DNA of 7,155 nucleotides, from the NCBI GenBank assembly GCA_023426275.1, contig JAFABC010000093.1, positions 1 to 7,155 on the forward strand, read 5' to 3'. This DNA comes from Pseudomonadota bacterium. GTDB lineage: Bacteria > Desulfobacterota > Desulfovibrionia > Desulfovibrionales > Desulfovibrionaceae. Shown here one piece after another: positions 1 to 5,914 of the stretch. Made by a program: the position numbers and the translations under genes. Under the pieces are notes generated by a model. The model was not told the origin of the DNA, ran no database searches, and was given only the letters and a program-made list of their open reading frames with translations. Position 1 is the stretch's first letter. Each line of letters opens with the position of its first letter.

Positions 1-122
1 TATTTGAAGAATGCGCCTTCGCGTCCGGCCCGCACCCCCGCCGACCCTGCCCCTTCGGCCTATCCTTGAAAGCAAGGCCGCTTCCGGCCTTCCGTTTGCT
101 CACATCGGCCGACTGGACCTCC

Positions 123-199
123 GGTCCCCCTTTGGAAGTTTTTGAAGGAGGCCCAGGGGGAAACTTTTTTCAAAAAGTTTCCCCCTGGCCGCCGGAGGC
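123..199 (-). repeat. Hairpin element after frdA, first copy of a two-copy module
   Basis: Read in the frdA direction, this starts with GCCTCCGGCGGCC (199 to 187) and continues into a long inverted repeat. It then has a CCTCC block and ends in CCAAAGGGGG (135 to 126). The same order, with the same 13-base opening block, recurs after the CBS-domain gene at 7032-7084. Both copies lie a short distance after a stop codon, follow a purine-rich stretch, and point in the direction of the upstream gene. From memory, related GC-rich hairpins are common at gene ends in Desulfovibrio genomes. I infer a dispersed 3'-end element acting as terminator or mRNA stabiliser. Confidence 0.6.
153..188 (-). terminator. 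Long hairpin downstream of frdA
   Basis: A perfect 17-base inverted repeat (153-169 with 172-188) with a 2-base centre. The outer part is G/C (CCAGGGGG) and the inner part A/T (AAACTTTTT). It begins 47 nt after the frdA stop. The sequence is nearly symmetric, so it could act on both strands. The U-rich tract is inside the stem and not after it, so it is not a textbook intrinsic terminator. In the frdA direction the preceding CCTCC could instead pair with the GGGGG of the left arm, giving a smaller hairpin followed by AAACTTTTT, which looks more terminator-like. A processing or stabilising element is the alternative. Confidence 0.5.
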
Positions 200-234
200 G
201 CTTTTTCCCTGTCTCTTCCCGCTTTCCATTTCGC

Positions 235-2067
235 CTAGTCCTTGGGCGCATCCATGGGGATGATCTTGCCGCCGCCGTAGCCGCGGTCGCCCGGGGGCAT
301 CTCGAAGACCTTCGTCGCGGGTTCGTAGTCGAGGGTGGGCAGGTCCGCGCCTTCCTGCCAAGTGGCCAGGGTGCGGGTGAGCCAGTCGCGGTCGTTGCGC
401 GCGGGGTAGTCCTCGCGGGTGTGGGCGCCGCGCGATTCGGTGCGCATGAGCGCGCCGTAGGCCACGCACAGGGCCAGCTTGACCATGCCTTCGATCTTGA
501 GCGCCATGGTCAGCTCGGGATTGGCCCCCTTGCCGTTGCTGCGAAGGCCGACCTTGCGGGCCCGGCCCAGGATTTCCTGGAGTTCGCCCACGCATGTTTC
601 CAGGTCCTTGCCGTTTCGGAAGATGCCGGCGCCCTTCATGATGGAGTCGAACATGGCGTTTCGGACGGTGTAGGGATTTTCGTTGCCGTTTTTGCAGGCC
701 ACGAGGTCGGCGATGCGGGCCTGCTCCCTGGCCATGGCGTCGCGCACGGCGGCGGTGGAGAAGGTCGTTTCCGTGCCTTTCAGGTATTCGACGATCTTGT
801 CGCCGATGAGCATGCCGGCGACGACGGTTTCGGCCAGGGAGTTGCCGCCCAGGCGGTTGAAGCCGTGCATGTCCCAGCAGGCGGCCTCGCCGGCGGCGAA
901 CAGGCCTTTGAGGCCGTAGGCCGCGCCGTCCTTGTTGGTGCGCAGGCCGCCCATGGAATAGTGTTGGGTGGGGCGCACGGGGATGAGCTGGTGCACCGGG
1001 TCGACGCCGAGGAAGGACTGGCAGATTTCATCCACCTCGCGCAGCTTGGTGCGGATGTGGTGTTCGCCCAGGTGCCGGATGTCGAGCCAGAGGTGGTCGC
1101 CGTAGGGCGAGGGGACGCCGAGGCCCTTGCGCATGTGCTCGGTCATGCGCCGGGAGACCACGTCGCGGGAGGCGAGTTCCGCCTTTTCCGGCTCGTAGTC
1201 GGGCATGAAGCGGTATTCGTTCTTGTCGAGCAGGGTGCCGCCGTCGCCCCGGCAGCCCTCGGTGACCAGGATGTCGGTGGGGACGATGCCGGTCGGGTGG
1301 AACTGCACGGCCTCCATGTTGCCGAGGGCCGCCACGCCGGTGTTCAGGGCGCAGATGAGGCCGCCGCCGTCGCAGATCACGGCGTTGGTGGATTCGCGGT
1401 AGATGCGGCCGAACCCGCCGGTGGCGATCAGGGTCGCCCGGGCGAGGTAGGCGGTCAGTTCGCCGGTTTTGAGCGACCGGGCGATGACCCCCATGCAGGT
1501 GTCGCCGTCGTGGATGAGCGCGATGGCCTCGACCTTGTCCCGGACGTCGACGCCCATCTGGGCGGCGCGGTTGTCCAGGGTGTAGAGCACGCAGTGGCCG
1601 GTGCCGTCGGAGGTGTAGCAGGTGCGCCACTTGGCCGTGCCACCGAAGTTGCGGGAGTGGATCAGGCCCTCGTTTTCCGGTTTTTCGAAGGCGGTAAAGG
1701 GCTTGCCGCCCTTGTAGTAGGTCTGTTCGCCCGGCACGACGCGGTTCCAGGGCACGCCCCAGAAGGCCATCTGGCGCATGGCGATGGGCGCGGCGTTGAC
1801 GAACAGGCGGGCCACTTCCTGGTCGCAGCCCCAGTCGGAGCCCTTGACGGTGTCGGCGAAGTGGACGTCCGGGGAGTCGCCCTCGCCCATGGCCGAGTTG
1901 CCCAGGGCCGCCTGCATGCCGCCCTGGGCGGCCGAGGAGTGGGAACGGCGGGCCGGGACGATGGACAGGCAGATGGCGGAAAAGCCGCCCGCCGCGGCCT
2001 CGATGGCCACGCGTTCGCCGGCCAGCCCCGCGCCAATGCACAGCAGATCGGTTTGGATGATATTCAT
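235..2067 (-). CDS. frdA: Fumarate reductase flavoprotein subunit (Wolinella-type menaquinol:fumarate reductase)
   Basis: A 610-residue catalytic subunit that reduces fumarate to succinate (or runs in reverse) at an FAD, normally bound to the cytoplasmic face of the membrane through an iron-sulfur subunit and a cytochrome b. The N-terminal FAD-binding fold shows GAGLAG at residues 12-17. His43 in RSHSSAAQGG is the expected covalent flavin site. Catalytic and substrate residues are intact: Phe141, His257 in HPTG, Arg301 in SRDVVSRR, His369 in QHYSMGG and Arg405 in GFNRLGGNS. As I recall, the first four carry the same numbers in Wolinella succinogenes FrdA and the fifth is one residue later. 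The flavoprotein C-terminal domain ends in a glycine-rich tail (GYGGGKII). The ATG at 2067 is chosen because it starts the FAD fold and has TAAGGA upstream, overlapping the frdC stop. The frame stays open upstream but that stretch overlaps frdC. The gene follows frdC by 11 nt, so the two form one operon. No frdB follows within the window. Confidence 0.97.
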   Translation of the reverse strand: MNIIQTDLLCIGAGLAGERVAIEAAAGGFSAICLSIVPARRSHSSAAQGGMQAALGNSAMGEGDSPDVHFADTVKGSDWGCDQEVARLFVNAAPIAMRQMAFWGVPWNRVVPGEQTYYKGGKPFTAFEKPENEGLIHSRNFGGTAKWRTCYTSDGTGHCVLYTLDNRAAQMGVDVRDKVEAIALIHDGDTCMGVIARSLKTGELTAYLARATLIATGGFGRIYRESTNAVICDGGGLICALNTGVAALGNMEAVQFHPTGIVPTDILVTEGCRGDGGTLLDKNEYRFMPDYEPEKAELASRDVVSRRMTEHMRKGLGVPSPYGDHLWLDIRHLGEHHIRTKLREVDEICQSFLGVDPVHQLIPVRPTQHYSMGGLRTNKDGAAYGLKGLFAAGEAACWDMHGFNRLGGNSLAETVVAGMLIGDKIVEYLKGTETTFSTAAVRDAMAREQARIADLVACKNGNENPYTVRNAMFDSIMKGAGIFRNGKDLETCVGELQEILGRARKVGLRSNGKGANPELTMALKIEGMVKLALCVAYGALMRTESRGAHTREDYPARNDRDWLTRTLATWQEGADLPTLDYEPATKVFEMPPGDRGYGGGKIIPMDAPKD

Positions 2068-2078
2068 GGCTGGCGTCC

Positions 2079-2738
2079 TTATTTGAGTGGCAGGAAGTAG
2101 TAGCGCAGAAGCGAAAGCAGGCCGACGACGATGAAGATGGCGGTGAGCATGTTCTCCTTTTTCTTCAGCGACCAGCGGCCCTGGCGGTCGAGGAAGCCCC
2201 ATTTGACCAGGATGCGGTAGAAGCCGATGCCCACGTGCAGTTCGACCATGGGCAGAAGGAAGAGGTAGAACACGAACCAGAAGCCGGTCTGGATGCGCGC
2301 GGCGGACTTCTCGGCGGTGATCGGCAGGTTGGTCAGCACCACCCACATGTGGATGCCGCCCATGATGAGGATGCCCATGGCCGTGGTGGCCTGGATGATC
2401 CACAGCCAGGTGTCGGTGTGGCGCATCCGTTTGGCGTTGGCCAGCATGATGCGTTGCTGTCTGGTGGCGAAGGGAATCTTGCGGGCGGCCAGTACGAAGT
2501 GGAGCAGGAAGGCCAGAAAGATCAGCGGGCCGCCGACCTGCGCCATGTAGGTGGCTTCGAAGAACCAGGCCAGGGCGTTCATGACGCCGGGTCCCAACAG
2601 GATGCTCGCGACCAGGATCAGGTGGGCCCACATGAACAGGATGAGCGCCGCGCCGGTGAGCATCTGCAGCCAGTCGAGGTAGGCCGAGAGCTTGCCGACG
2701 GGCAATCCCTCGTGGGTCGCCGTGGTGGGTACGGACAT
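2079..2738 (-). CDS. frdC: Fumarate reductase cytochrome b subunit, dihaem membrane anchor
   Basis: A 219-residue integral membrane protein that anchors fumarate reductase and passes electrons from menaquinol through two b haems. Five hydrophobic helices are visible at about residues 24-47, 66-86, 111-135, 153-177 and 196-214. Four histidines sit where the Wolinella dihaem ligands fall: His39, His80, His130 and His168. Glu166, two residues before the last ligand (VELH), matches the glutamate of the proposed proton pathway (Glu180 in Wolinella). Glu61 matches the glutamate implicated in menaquinol oxidation there (Glu66). These equivalences come from remembered sequence patterns, not a computed alignment. 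The ATG at 2738 has GGAGGGG a few bases upstream. It is the first gene of frdCA and lies downstream of the sigma-54-type promoter at 2949-2964, with a predicted leader of about 200 nt. The presence of two haems and a single anchor subunit distinguishes it from the E. coli FrdCD pair. Confidence 0.95.
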   Translation of the reverse strand: MSVPTTATHEGLPVGKLSAYLDWLQMLTGAALILFMWAHLILVASILLGPGVMNALAWFFEATYMAQVGGPLIFLAFLLHFVLAARKIPFATRQQRIMLANAKRMRHTDTWLWIIQATTAMGILIMGGIHMWVVLTNLPITAEKSAARIQTGFWFVFYLFLLPMVELHVGIGFYRILVKWGFLDRQGRWSLKKKENMLTAIFIVVGLLSLLRYYFLPLK

Positions 2739-2938
2739 CGTTTCCCCTCCGTCCTTAAAGGGTTTGGTGGTTACGACACGGTACCATGTTTCGCCAATGC
2801 TTCAAGAAGGCGCGTGTTCCTGAAGGGCTGTGGGCGAACGTCGTCCGCGTCGCGCGCCGCCTGTCGCGCCGCCGGGAAAGTTCCCCGCTCCCGCCGCGAG
2901 GACGGAAGCGGGGACGGCGGAGCGCCGGACATGGTGAA
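2739..2938 (-). other. Long GC-rich 5' leader of frdCA
   Basis: If transcription starts at the predicted sigma-54 start site near 2938, the frdC message has a leader of about 200 nt. It contains an inverted repeat with 8-base arms TCCCCGCT / AGCGGGGA (2882-2889 with 2907-2914, 17-nt loop). It also has a nearly perfect 14-bp palindrome around GGTACC (2776-2789), 38 nt before the start codon. The ribosome site GGAGGGG lies just before the frdC ATG. No known riboswitch was recognised. A minus-strand frame starting at ATG 2932 and stopping at 2771 (53 codons) lacks a ribosome site and is not called as a gene. Confidence 0.45.
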
Positions 2939-2948
2939 AAGGATATAT

Positions 2949-2964
2949 AGCAATGAGTATGCCA
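2949..2964 (-). promoter_or_regulatory. Sigma-54 (-24/-12) promoter of frdCA
   Basis: The minus strand reads TGGCAT-ACTCA-TTGCT. The family consensus is TGGCAC-N5-TTGCW, so the GG at -24, the GC at -12 and the 5-nt spacer are all correct, with one difference (T for C) in the -24 box. It lies in an AT-rich island directly upstream of frdC and points at it. Counting from the -12 GC, transcription would start near 2938. A sigma-54 activator gene ends about 160 bp upstream and enhancer-like palindromes sit at suitable distances, which makes a chance match unlikely. No mapped start site is available to confirm it. Confidence 0.82.
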
Positions 2965-2985
2965 AGATGACGGATGGGAAACAGT

Positions 2986-3009
2986 TCCATTTTCATCCAT
3001 GAAAATGGA
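2986..3009. promoter_or_regulatory. 24-bp inverted repeat between enhancer sites and promoter
   Basis: Perfect 11-base arms (TCCATTTTCAT / ATGAAAATGGA) separated by cc. The centre is about 59 bp upstream of the predicted frdC start site, between the -24 box and the tandem palindromes. The sequence is unlike the TGTGGC palindromes, so it would bind a different protein, for example a second regulator or an architectural protein. It lies upstream of the predicted start and would not be in the frdC mRNA, which argues for an operator over an RNA hairpin. The binding protein is unknown. Confidence 0.5.
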
Positions 3010-3045
3010 CCGTTCCGTTCGATTGTCCGCTGAGAGGAATTATGC

Positions 3046-3111
3046 TGTGGGGCATTGACCTGTGGCATTTGCGCCACAGGTGGGGCACGAAGGTGTGGCA
3101 TATGCCACACC
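3046..3111. repeat. Tandem duplication of a ~33-bp enhancer unit
   Basis: Two adjacent units, 3046-3078 and 3079-3111, share the same layout. TGGGGCA recurs at 3048-3054 and 3081-3087, and TGTGGCAT at 3061-3068 and 3094-3101, both pairs exactly 33 bp apart. The six to seven bases between the two motifs are mostly different. Each unit ends in the palindrome described separately. A 33-bp period is close to three helical turns, which would place bound proteins on the same DNA face. Confidence 0.65.
3058..3081. promoter_or_regulatory. Probable upstream activator site 1 (promoter-proximal palindrome)
   Basis: Nine-base arms ACCTGTGGC / GCCACAGGT flank a 6-base centre (ATTTGC). The core is TGT-N12-ACA. 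The centre is about 131 bp upstream of the predicted frdC start, inside the usual range for enhancers of sigma-54 activators. The neighbouring activator has a Fis-type helix-turn-helix, a class that binds such dyads. Binding by that protein is inferred from proximity. Confidence 0.65.
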
Positions 3112-3112
3112 T
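3091..3112. promoter_or_regulatory. Probable upstream activator site 2 (22-bp perfect palindrome)
   Basis: A perfect 22-bp palindrome with inner sequence GTGTGGCATATGCCACAC. Its core fits TGT-N10-ACA, the spacing known for NifA-type enhancer sites. The centre is 32 bp from that of site 1 and about 163 bp upstream of the predicted frdC start. It begins 10 bp after the activator's stop codon, so the 3' end of the activator mRNA would also carry it as a hairpin. No T-run follows on the minus strand, so a terminator role is less likely than an operator. Confidence 0.7.
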
Positions 3113-3122
3113 GGCGGAAACG

Positions 3123-5900
3123 TCAGGACATGCCCAGCCGGGCCATGTTGCGATACAGCGTGCGCCGGTCCACGCCCAGCCGCCGGGCCGCGGCCGAACG
3201 GTTGCCGCCCGTGGCCCGCAGCGCCGCCGCCACCGCTTCCCGGGTCAGTCCCCCCCGGCGCGGCGCGGGCTCGCCCGGCAGCGCCGCCGGGCCGGGCAGG
3301 GGGGCGAGCAGTTCGCCCGGAAGATGCCCGGGCTGGATTTCGCCCTCGCGGCACAGCACGCAGGCGTGCTCCATGGCGTATTTGAGTTCGCGCACGTTGC
3401 CGGGCCAGGGGTAGGCCATGAGAATGCCCATGACCGCTTCGGACAGGCGCGAAATGATCTTGCCGAAGCTGGCCGCGAACTGGCGCATGAAATGCTCGGC
3501 CAGAAGCGGAATGTCCTCGGTGCGCTCGCGAAGCGGCGGCAGCCGGACCTCCACCACCTTGAGCCGGTAGTACAGATCGGCCCGGAAGCGCCCGGCCCGG
3601 ATGCGCTCGGGCAGGTCCACGTTGGTGGCGGCGATGACGCGCACGTCGGCCTTGCGGGTCCGGGCCTCGCCCACGCGCTCGAATTCCTTGCTCTCCAGCA
3701 CGCGCAGCAGACCCAGTTGCAGGCGCGGGGAAATGTCGCCGATCTCGTCGAGAAAGATCGCGCCGCCCTGCGCCGCCTCGAACCGGCCGACCTTGTCGCG
3801 GATGGCCCCGGTAAAGGCCCCGCGCACGTGGCCGAACAGTTCGCTGCCGAGCAGCTCGTCGGACAGGGCCGAGCAGTTGACCTTGACCAGCGGCTTGCGG
3901 GCCCGGGAGCCGCCGTAGTGGATGGCCTCGGCGGCCAGCTCCTTGCCCGTGCCGGATTCGCCGGTGATGAGCACGGTGGTGTCCACGTCGGCCAGCTGGT
4001 CGAGGACTTGGTAGATGTCGCGCATGGCCTTGGACTTGCCGATCATGCCGCGATGGCCGTGCAGGTCGGTCAGCCGTTTTTCCAGGTCGGCCAGCCGGGT
4101 GATGTCGCGGATGAGCAGCACCGCCCCGACAAAGGTCCCGGATTCGCCGGTCAGGGGCATGGAGTTGATGACCACCACCCGGCCGGGATTCTGGCCCTTG
4201 CATTCCACCCGGTATTCGATGACCGGCTGTTGCGTGGCCAGGGTTTCGCGCAGGGCGGCGAAGCAGCCCCGGCGGCAGGCCCCGGCCACCACCTGCTGGC
4301 CGCCCGGGCCGGTCTTGATGTCGCCGACGAAGCAGACGTCGTGCAGGGGGCGGTTGGTCTTGATGACCCGCATCCGCGTGTCCACCACCACGATGGCGTC
4401 GGGGATGGCCCGGAACACGGCTTCGAGGTTGGAGCGCAGCGATTCCTTTTCGGCCAGCAGGGCCCGCATCTCGGCCTCGGCCCGCACGCGCGCGGTCACG
4501 TCCTGGACCATGGGCATAAACGAGATGGCCCGGCCGGCCTCGTCGCGCAGCAGCCGCACGGACAGATGGACCCAGACGGTGCCGCCGTCGCTGCGCACAT
4601 AGCGCTTGTCGATCTCGTAGCGGTCGAACTCCCCGGCCAGCAGGCGCTCGGCCCAGGCAATGGTCTCGGGCACGTCGTCGGGGTGGGTGACCTCGAGCAT
4701 GGACTTGTCGAGCAGCTCGCTTTCGGCGTAGCCGGTGATGCGGCACAGGGCGTCGTTGACGCGCAGAAAACGGTAGTCGAGCGACAGGATGCTCGCGCCG
4801 ATGGGCGACTGGTCGAAGGTGCGCCGGAATTTCTCCTCGGATTCGCGCAGCACCGCCTCGGCCCGCTTGCGGTCGGTGACGTCGCGCACGATCCACACCG
4901 CCTGTTCCGGGCCGTCCTGGTGGGCGAAGCCGCTGGCCGAGACCTCCAGGGGCACGGTCCGGCCGTCGGCGCCAAGGCCGGCCAGCTCCCCCCGGAACCG
5001 GCCGGTGCGGGCCAGACTGGCGAGCGCCACCCCCAGCGCCCCGTCCGCGTCGTCGATGACCCCGGCCAGTCCGACCAGGGACAGTTCGGCCTCGGACAGG
5101 CCGAAAATCCGCTCGGTTTCCGGGTTGGCCGTGACGATCTCCCCGGCCGCGCCGCATAGGATGACGCCGTCGATGCTGCCGGTGACGATGGAGCGGTAGC
5201 GTTCCAGAATGTCGTTGTAGGCGGCCTCGGCCCGTTTGCGGGCCGTGATGTCGATGTTGAGGCCCTCGATGTAGCGCACCGCGCCGCCGGCGTCGCGCAC
5301 CACCCGGGCGGCCTGGGAAATCCATTTGACCGAGCCGTCCTTGCGGTAAAACCGCGTTTCCAGGCCCGTGACCACGCCGTGGCGGGCCAGCCCGGCCAGG
5401 AGCTTGTCCCGGTCGGCCGGGTCCACGTACAGCTCCGAGCGCAGGTCGGTCAGGGCGGCGATCATGTCGTCGGGGCCGTCGTAGCCGAGAATGCGGGCCA
5501 GGGCCGGATTGACGGCCAGAAAGCGGCCCTCGGGGCTGGACTGGAAGATGCCCTCGACGGCGTTGCTGAAAAAGCCCTCGTACTTGTCCAGGTCGTTGAC
5601 CAGGTGCGACACGTCGGCCAGCGAAAAGACATGGCCCGTGCGTCCGGCCAGGGGCTGGCGACGCCGGGCCAGGAGCAGCCAGCGCGGATTGCCCCCGCCG
5701 CCGGCCCGGGGGATCAGGCGGGCCTGTCCCTCGGGCGGGGCGAGAACCGAGTCGGTCAGGCCGAGCGTCGTCCAACGCAACGGCCCGGGACCGGCCAGGG
5801 CCGGACCGAGCAGCCGTCCGGCCGCGGCGTCGGCCTCGATGACCACGCCGTCCGCATCGACCAGAACGGTGCCGACGGCAAAGGCGTCCAGACTGGGCAT
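3123..5900 (-). CDS. Sigma-54-dependent transcriptional activator with five PAS-like domains
   Basis: A 925-residue enhancer-binding protein that should activate sigma-54 RNA polymerase in response to a cytoplasmic signal. It has no receiver domain and no membrane segment. PAS-like domains fall at about residues 5-100 (weakest), 105-222, 228-345, 353-472 and 488-605. The fifth carries Cys523, Cys542, Cys546 and Cys567, including a CxxxC pair. The AAA+ domain (about 615-850) is complete: Walker A GESGTGKE 647-654, the sigma-54-contacting GAFTGA loop 694-699, Walker B IFLDE 715-719, AATN 757-760, and WPGNVREL 832-839. A Fis-type helix-turn-helix ends the protein (about 884-924; NRSAAARRLGVDRRTLYRN). 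The ATG at 5900 is the only sensible start before the first PAS domain. It lacks a clear ribosome site and lies 14 nt after creA, so translation may be coupled to creA. The neighbouring sigma-54 promoter and palindromes point to frdCA as its target. The ligand is unknown. Confidence 0.95.
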   Translation of the reverse strand: MPSLDAFAVGTVLVDADGVVIEADAAAGRLLGPALAGPGPLRWTTLGLTDSVLAPPEGQARLIPRAGGGGNPRWLLLARRRQPLAGRTGHVFSLADVSHLVNDLDKYEGFFSNAVEGIFQSSPEGRFLAVNPALARILGYDGPDDMIAALTDLRSELYVDPADRDKLLAGLARHGVVTGLETRFYRKDGSVKWISQAARVVRDAGGAVRYIEGLNIDITARKRAEAAYNDILERYRSIVTGSIDGVILCGAAGEIVTANPETERIFGLSEAELSLVGLAGVIDDADGALGVALASLARTGRFRGELAGLGADGRTVPLEVSASGFAHQDGPEQAVWIVRDVTDRKRAEAVLRESEEKFRRTFDQSPIGASILSLDYRFLRVNDALCRITGYAESELLDKSMLEVTHPDDVPETIAWAERLLAGEFDRYEIDKRYVRSDGGTVWVHLSVRLLRDEAGRAISFMPMVQDVTARVRAEAEMRALLAEKESLRSNLEAVFRAIPDAIVVVDTRMRVIKTNRPLHDVCFVGDIKTGPGGQQVVAGACRRGCFAALRETLATQQPVIEYRVECKGQNPGRVVVINSMPLTGESGTFVGAVLLIRDITRLADLEKRLTDLHGHRGMIGKSKAMRDIYQVLDQLADVDTTVLITGESGTGKELAAEAIHYGGSRARKPLVKVNCSALSDELLGSELFGHVRGAFTGAIRDKVGRFEAAQGGAIFLDEIGDISPRLQLGLLRVLESKEFERVGEARTRKADVRVIAATNVDLPERIRAGRFRADLYYRLKVVEVRLPPLRERTEDIPLLAEHFMRQFAASFGKIISRLSEAVMGILMAYPWPGNVRELKYAMEHACVLCREGEIQPGHLPGELLAPLPGPAALPGEPAPRRGGLTREAVAAALRATGGNRSAAARRLGVDRRTLYRNMARLGMS

Positions 5901-5914
5901 GGCCGGGGCGGCGC

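Larger units (their letters stand above)
1..234. other. Intergenic region downstream of frdA, no gene supported
   Basis: No convincing coding sequence is visible. The strongest structure is the hairpin element at 123-199, described separately. A smaller perfect hairpin lies at 74-91: seven-base arms (aaggccg / cggcctt) around the loop cttc, followed on the plus strand by ccgtttgct, so it could be a weak plus-strand terminator. Another small hairpin is ggacc-tcc-ggtcc at 115-127. Plus-strand frame 1 is open from the window edge to a TGA at 67-69, directly before the 74-91 hairpin, so the tail of a plus-strand gene cannot be excluded. The other plus frames also stay open for long stretches, as expected at this GC content. 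No start of an iron-sulfur subunit (frdB) is visible on the minus strand. Confidence 0.6.

Noticed and set aside
1..69. Possible 3' end of a plus-strand gene stopping at TGA 67-69
   Set aside because: Only 22 codons, no recognisable protein, and other plus frames are also open, so it cannot be told from chance.
66..263. 65-codon plus-strand frame running through the hairpin element
   Set aside because: It translates the inverted repeat itself and overlaps the 3' end of frdA. Such frames are typical spurious calls over repeat elements.
142..2100. 652-codon open frame on the plus strand, opposite frdA
   Set aside because: It lies entirely antisense to a clearly recognised flavoprotein and its translation is an Ala/Gly/Val/His-rich string with no known domain, as expected for the reverse of a high-GC gene.
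2068..2631. In-frame upstream extension of frdA to 798 residues
   Set aside because: The added part overlaps frdC in another frame and precedes the conserved FAD-binding start. The ATG at 2067 has its own ribosome site.
2755..3000. 81- and 64-codon minus-strand frames upstream of frdC
   Set aside because: Their starts lie upstream of or within the sigma-54 promoter, they have no ribosome site, and two frames are open at once.
3091..3112. 22-bp palindrome as the terminator of the activator gene
   Set aside because: No T-run follows on the minus strand, and a related palindrome recurs 32 bp away, which fits operator sites better. A weak 3'-end role is not excluded.
3058..3112. Repeated palindromes as a CRISPR-like array
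   Set aside because: Only two units, unequal palindromes, and no spacer-repeat alternation or cas genes. Promoter-upstream position explains them.
3042..5159. 705-codon open frame on the plus strand, opposite the sigma-54 activator, and similar frames up to 5976
   Set aside because: Antisense to intact PAS and AAA+ domains, low-complexity translation, no recognisable motif.
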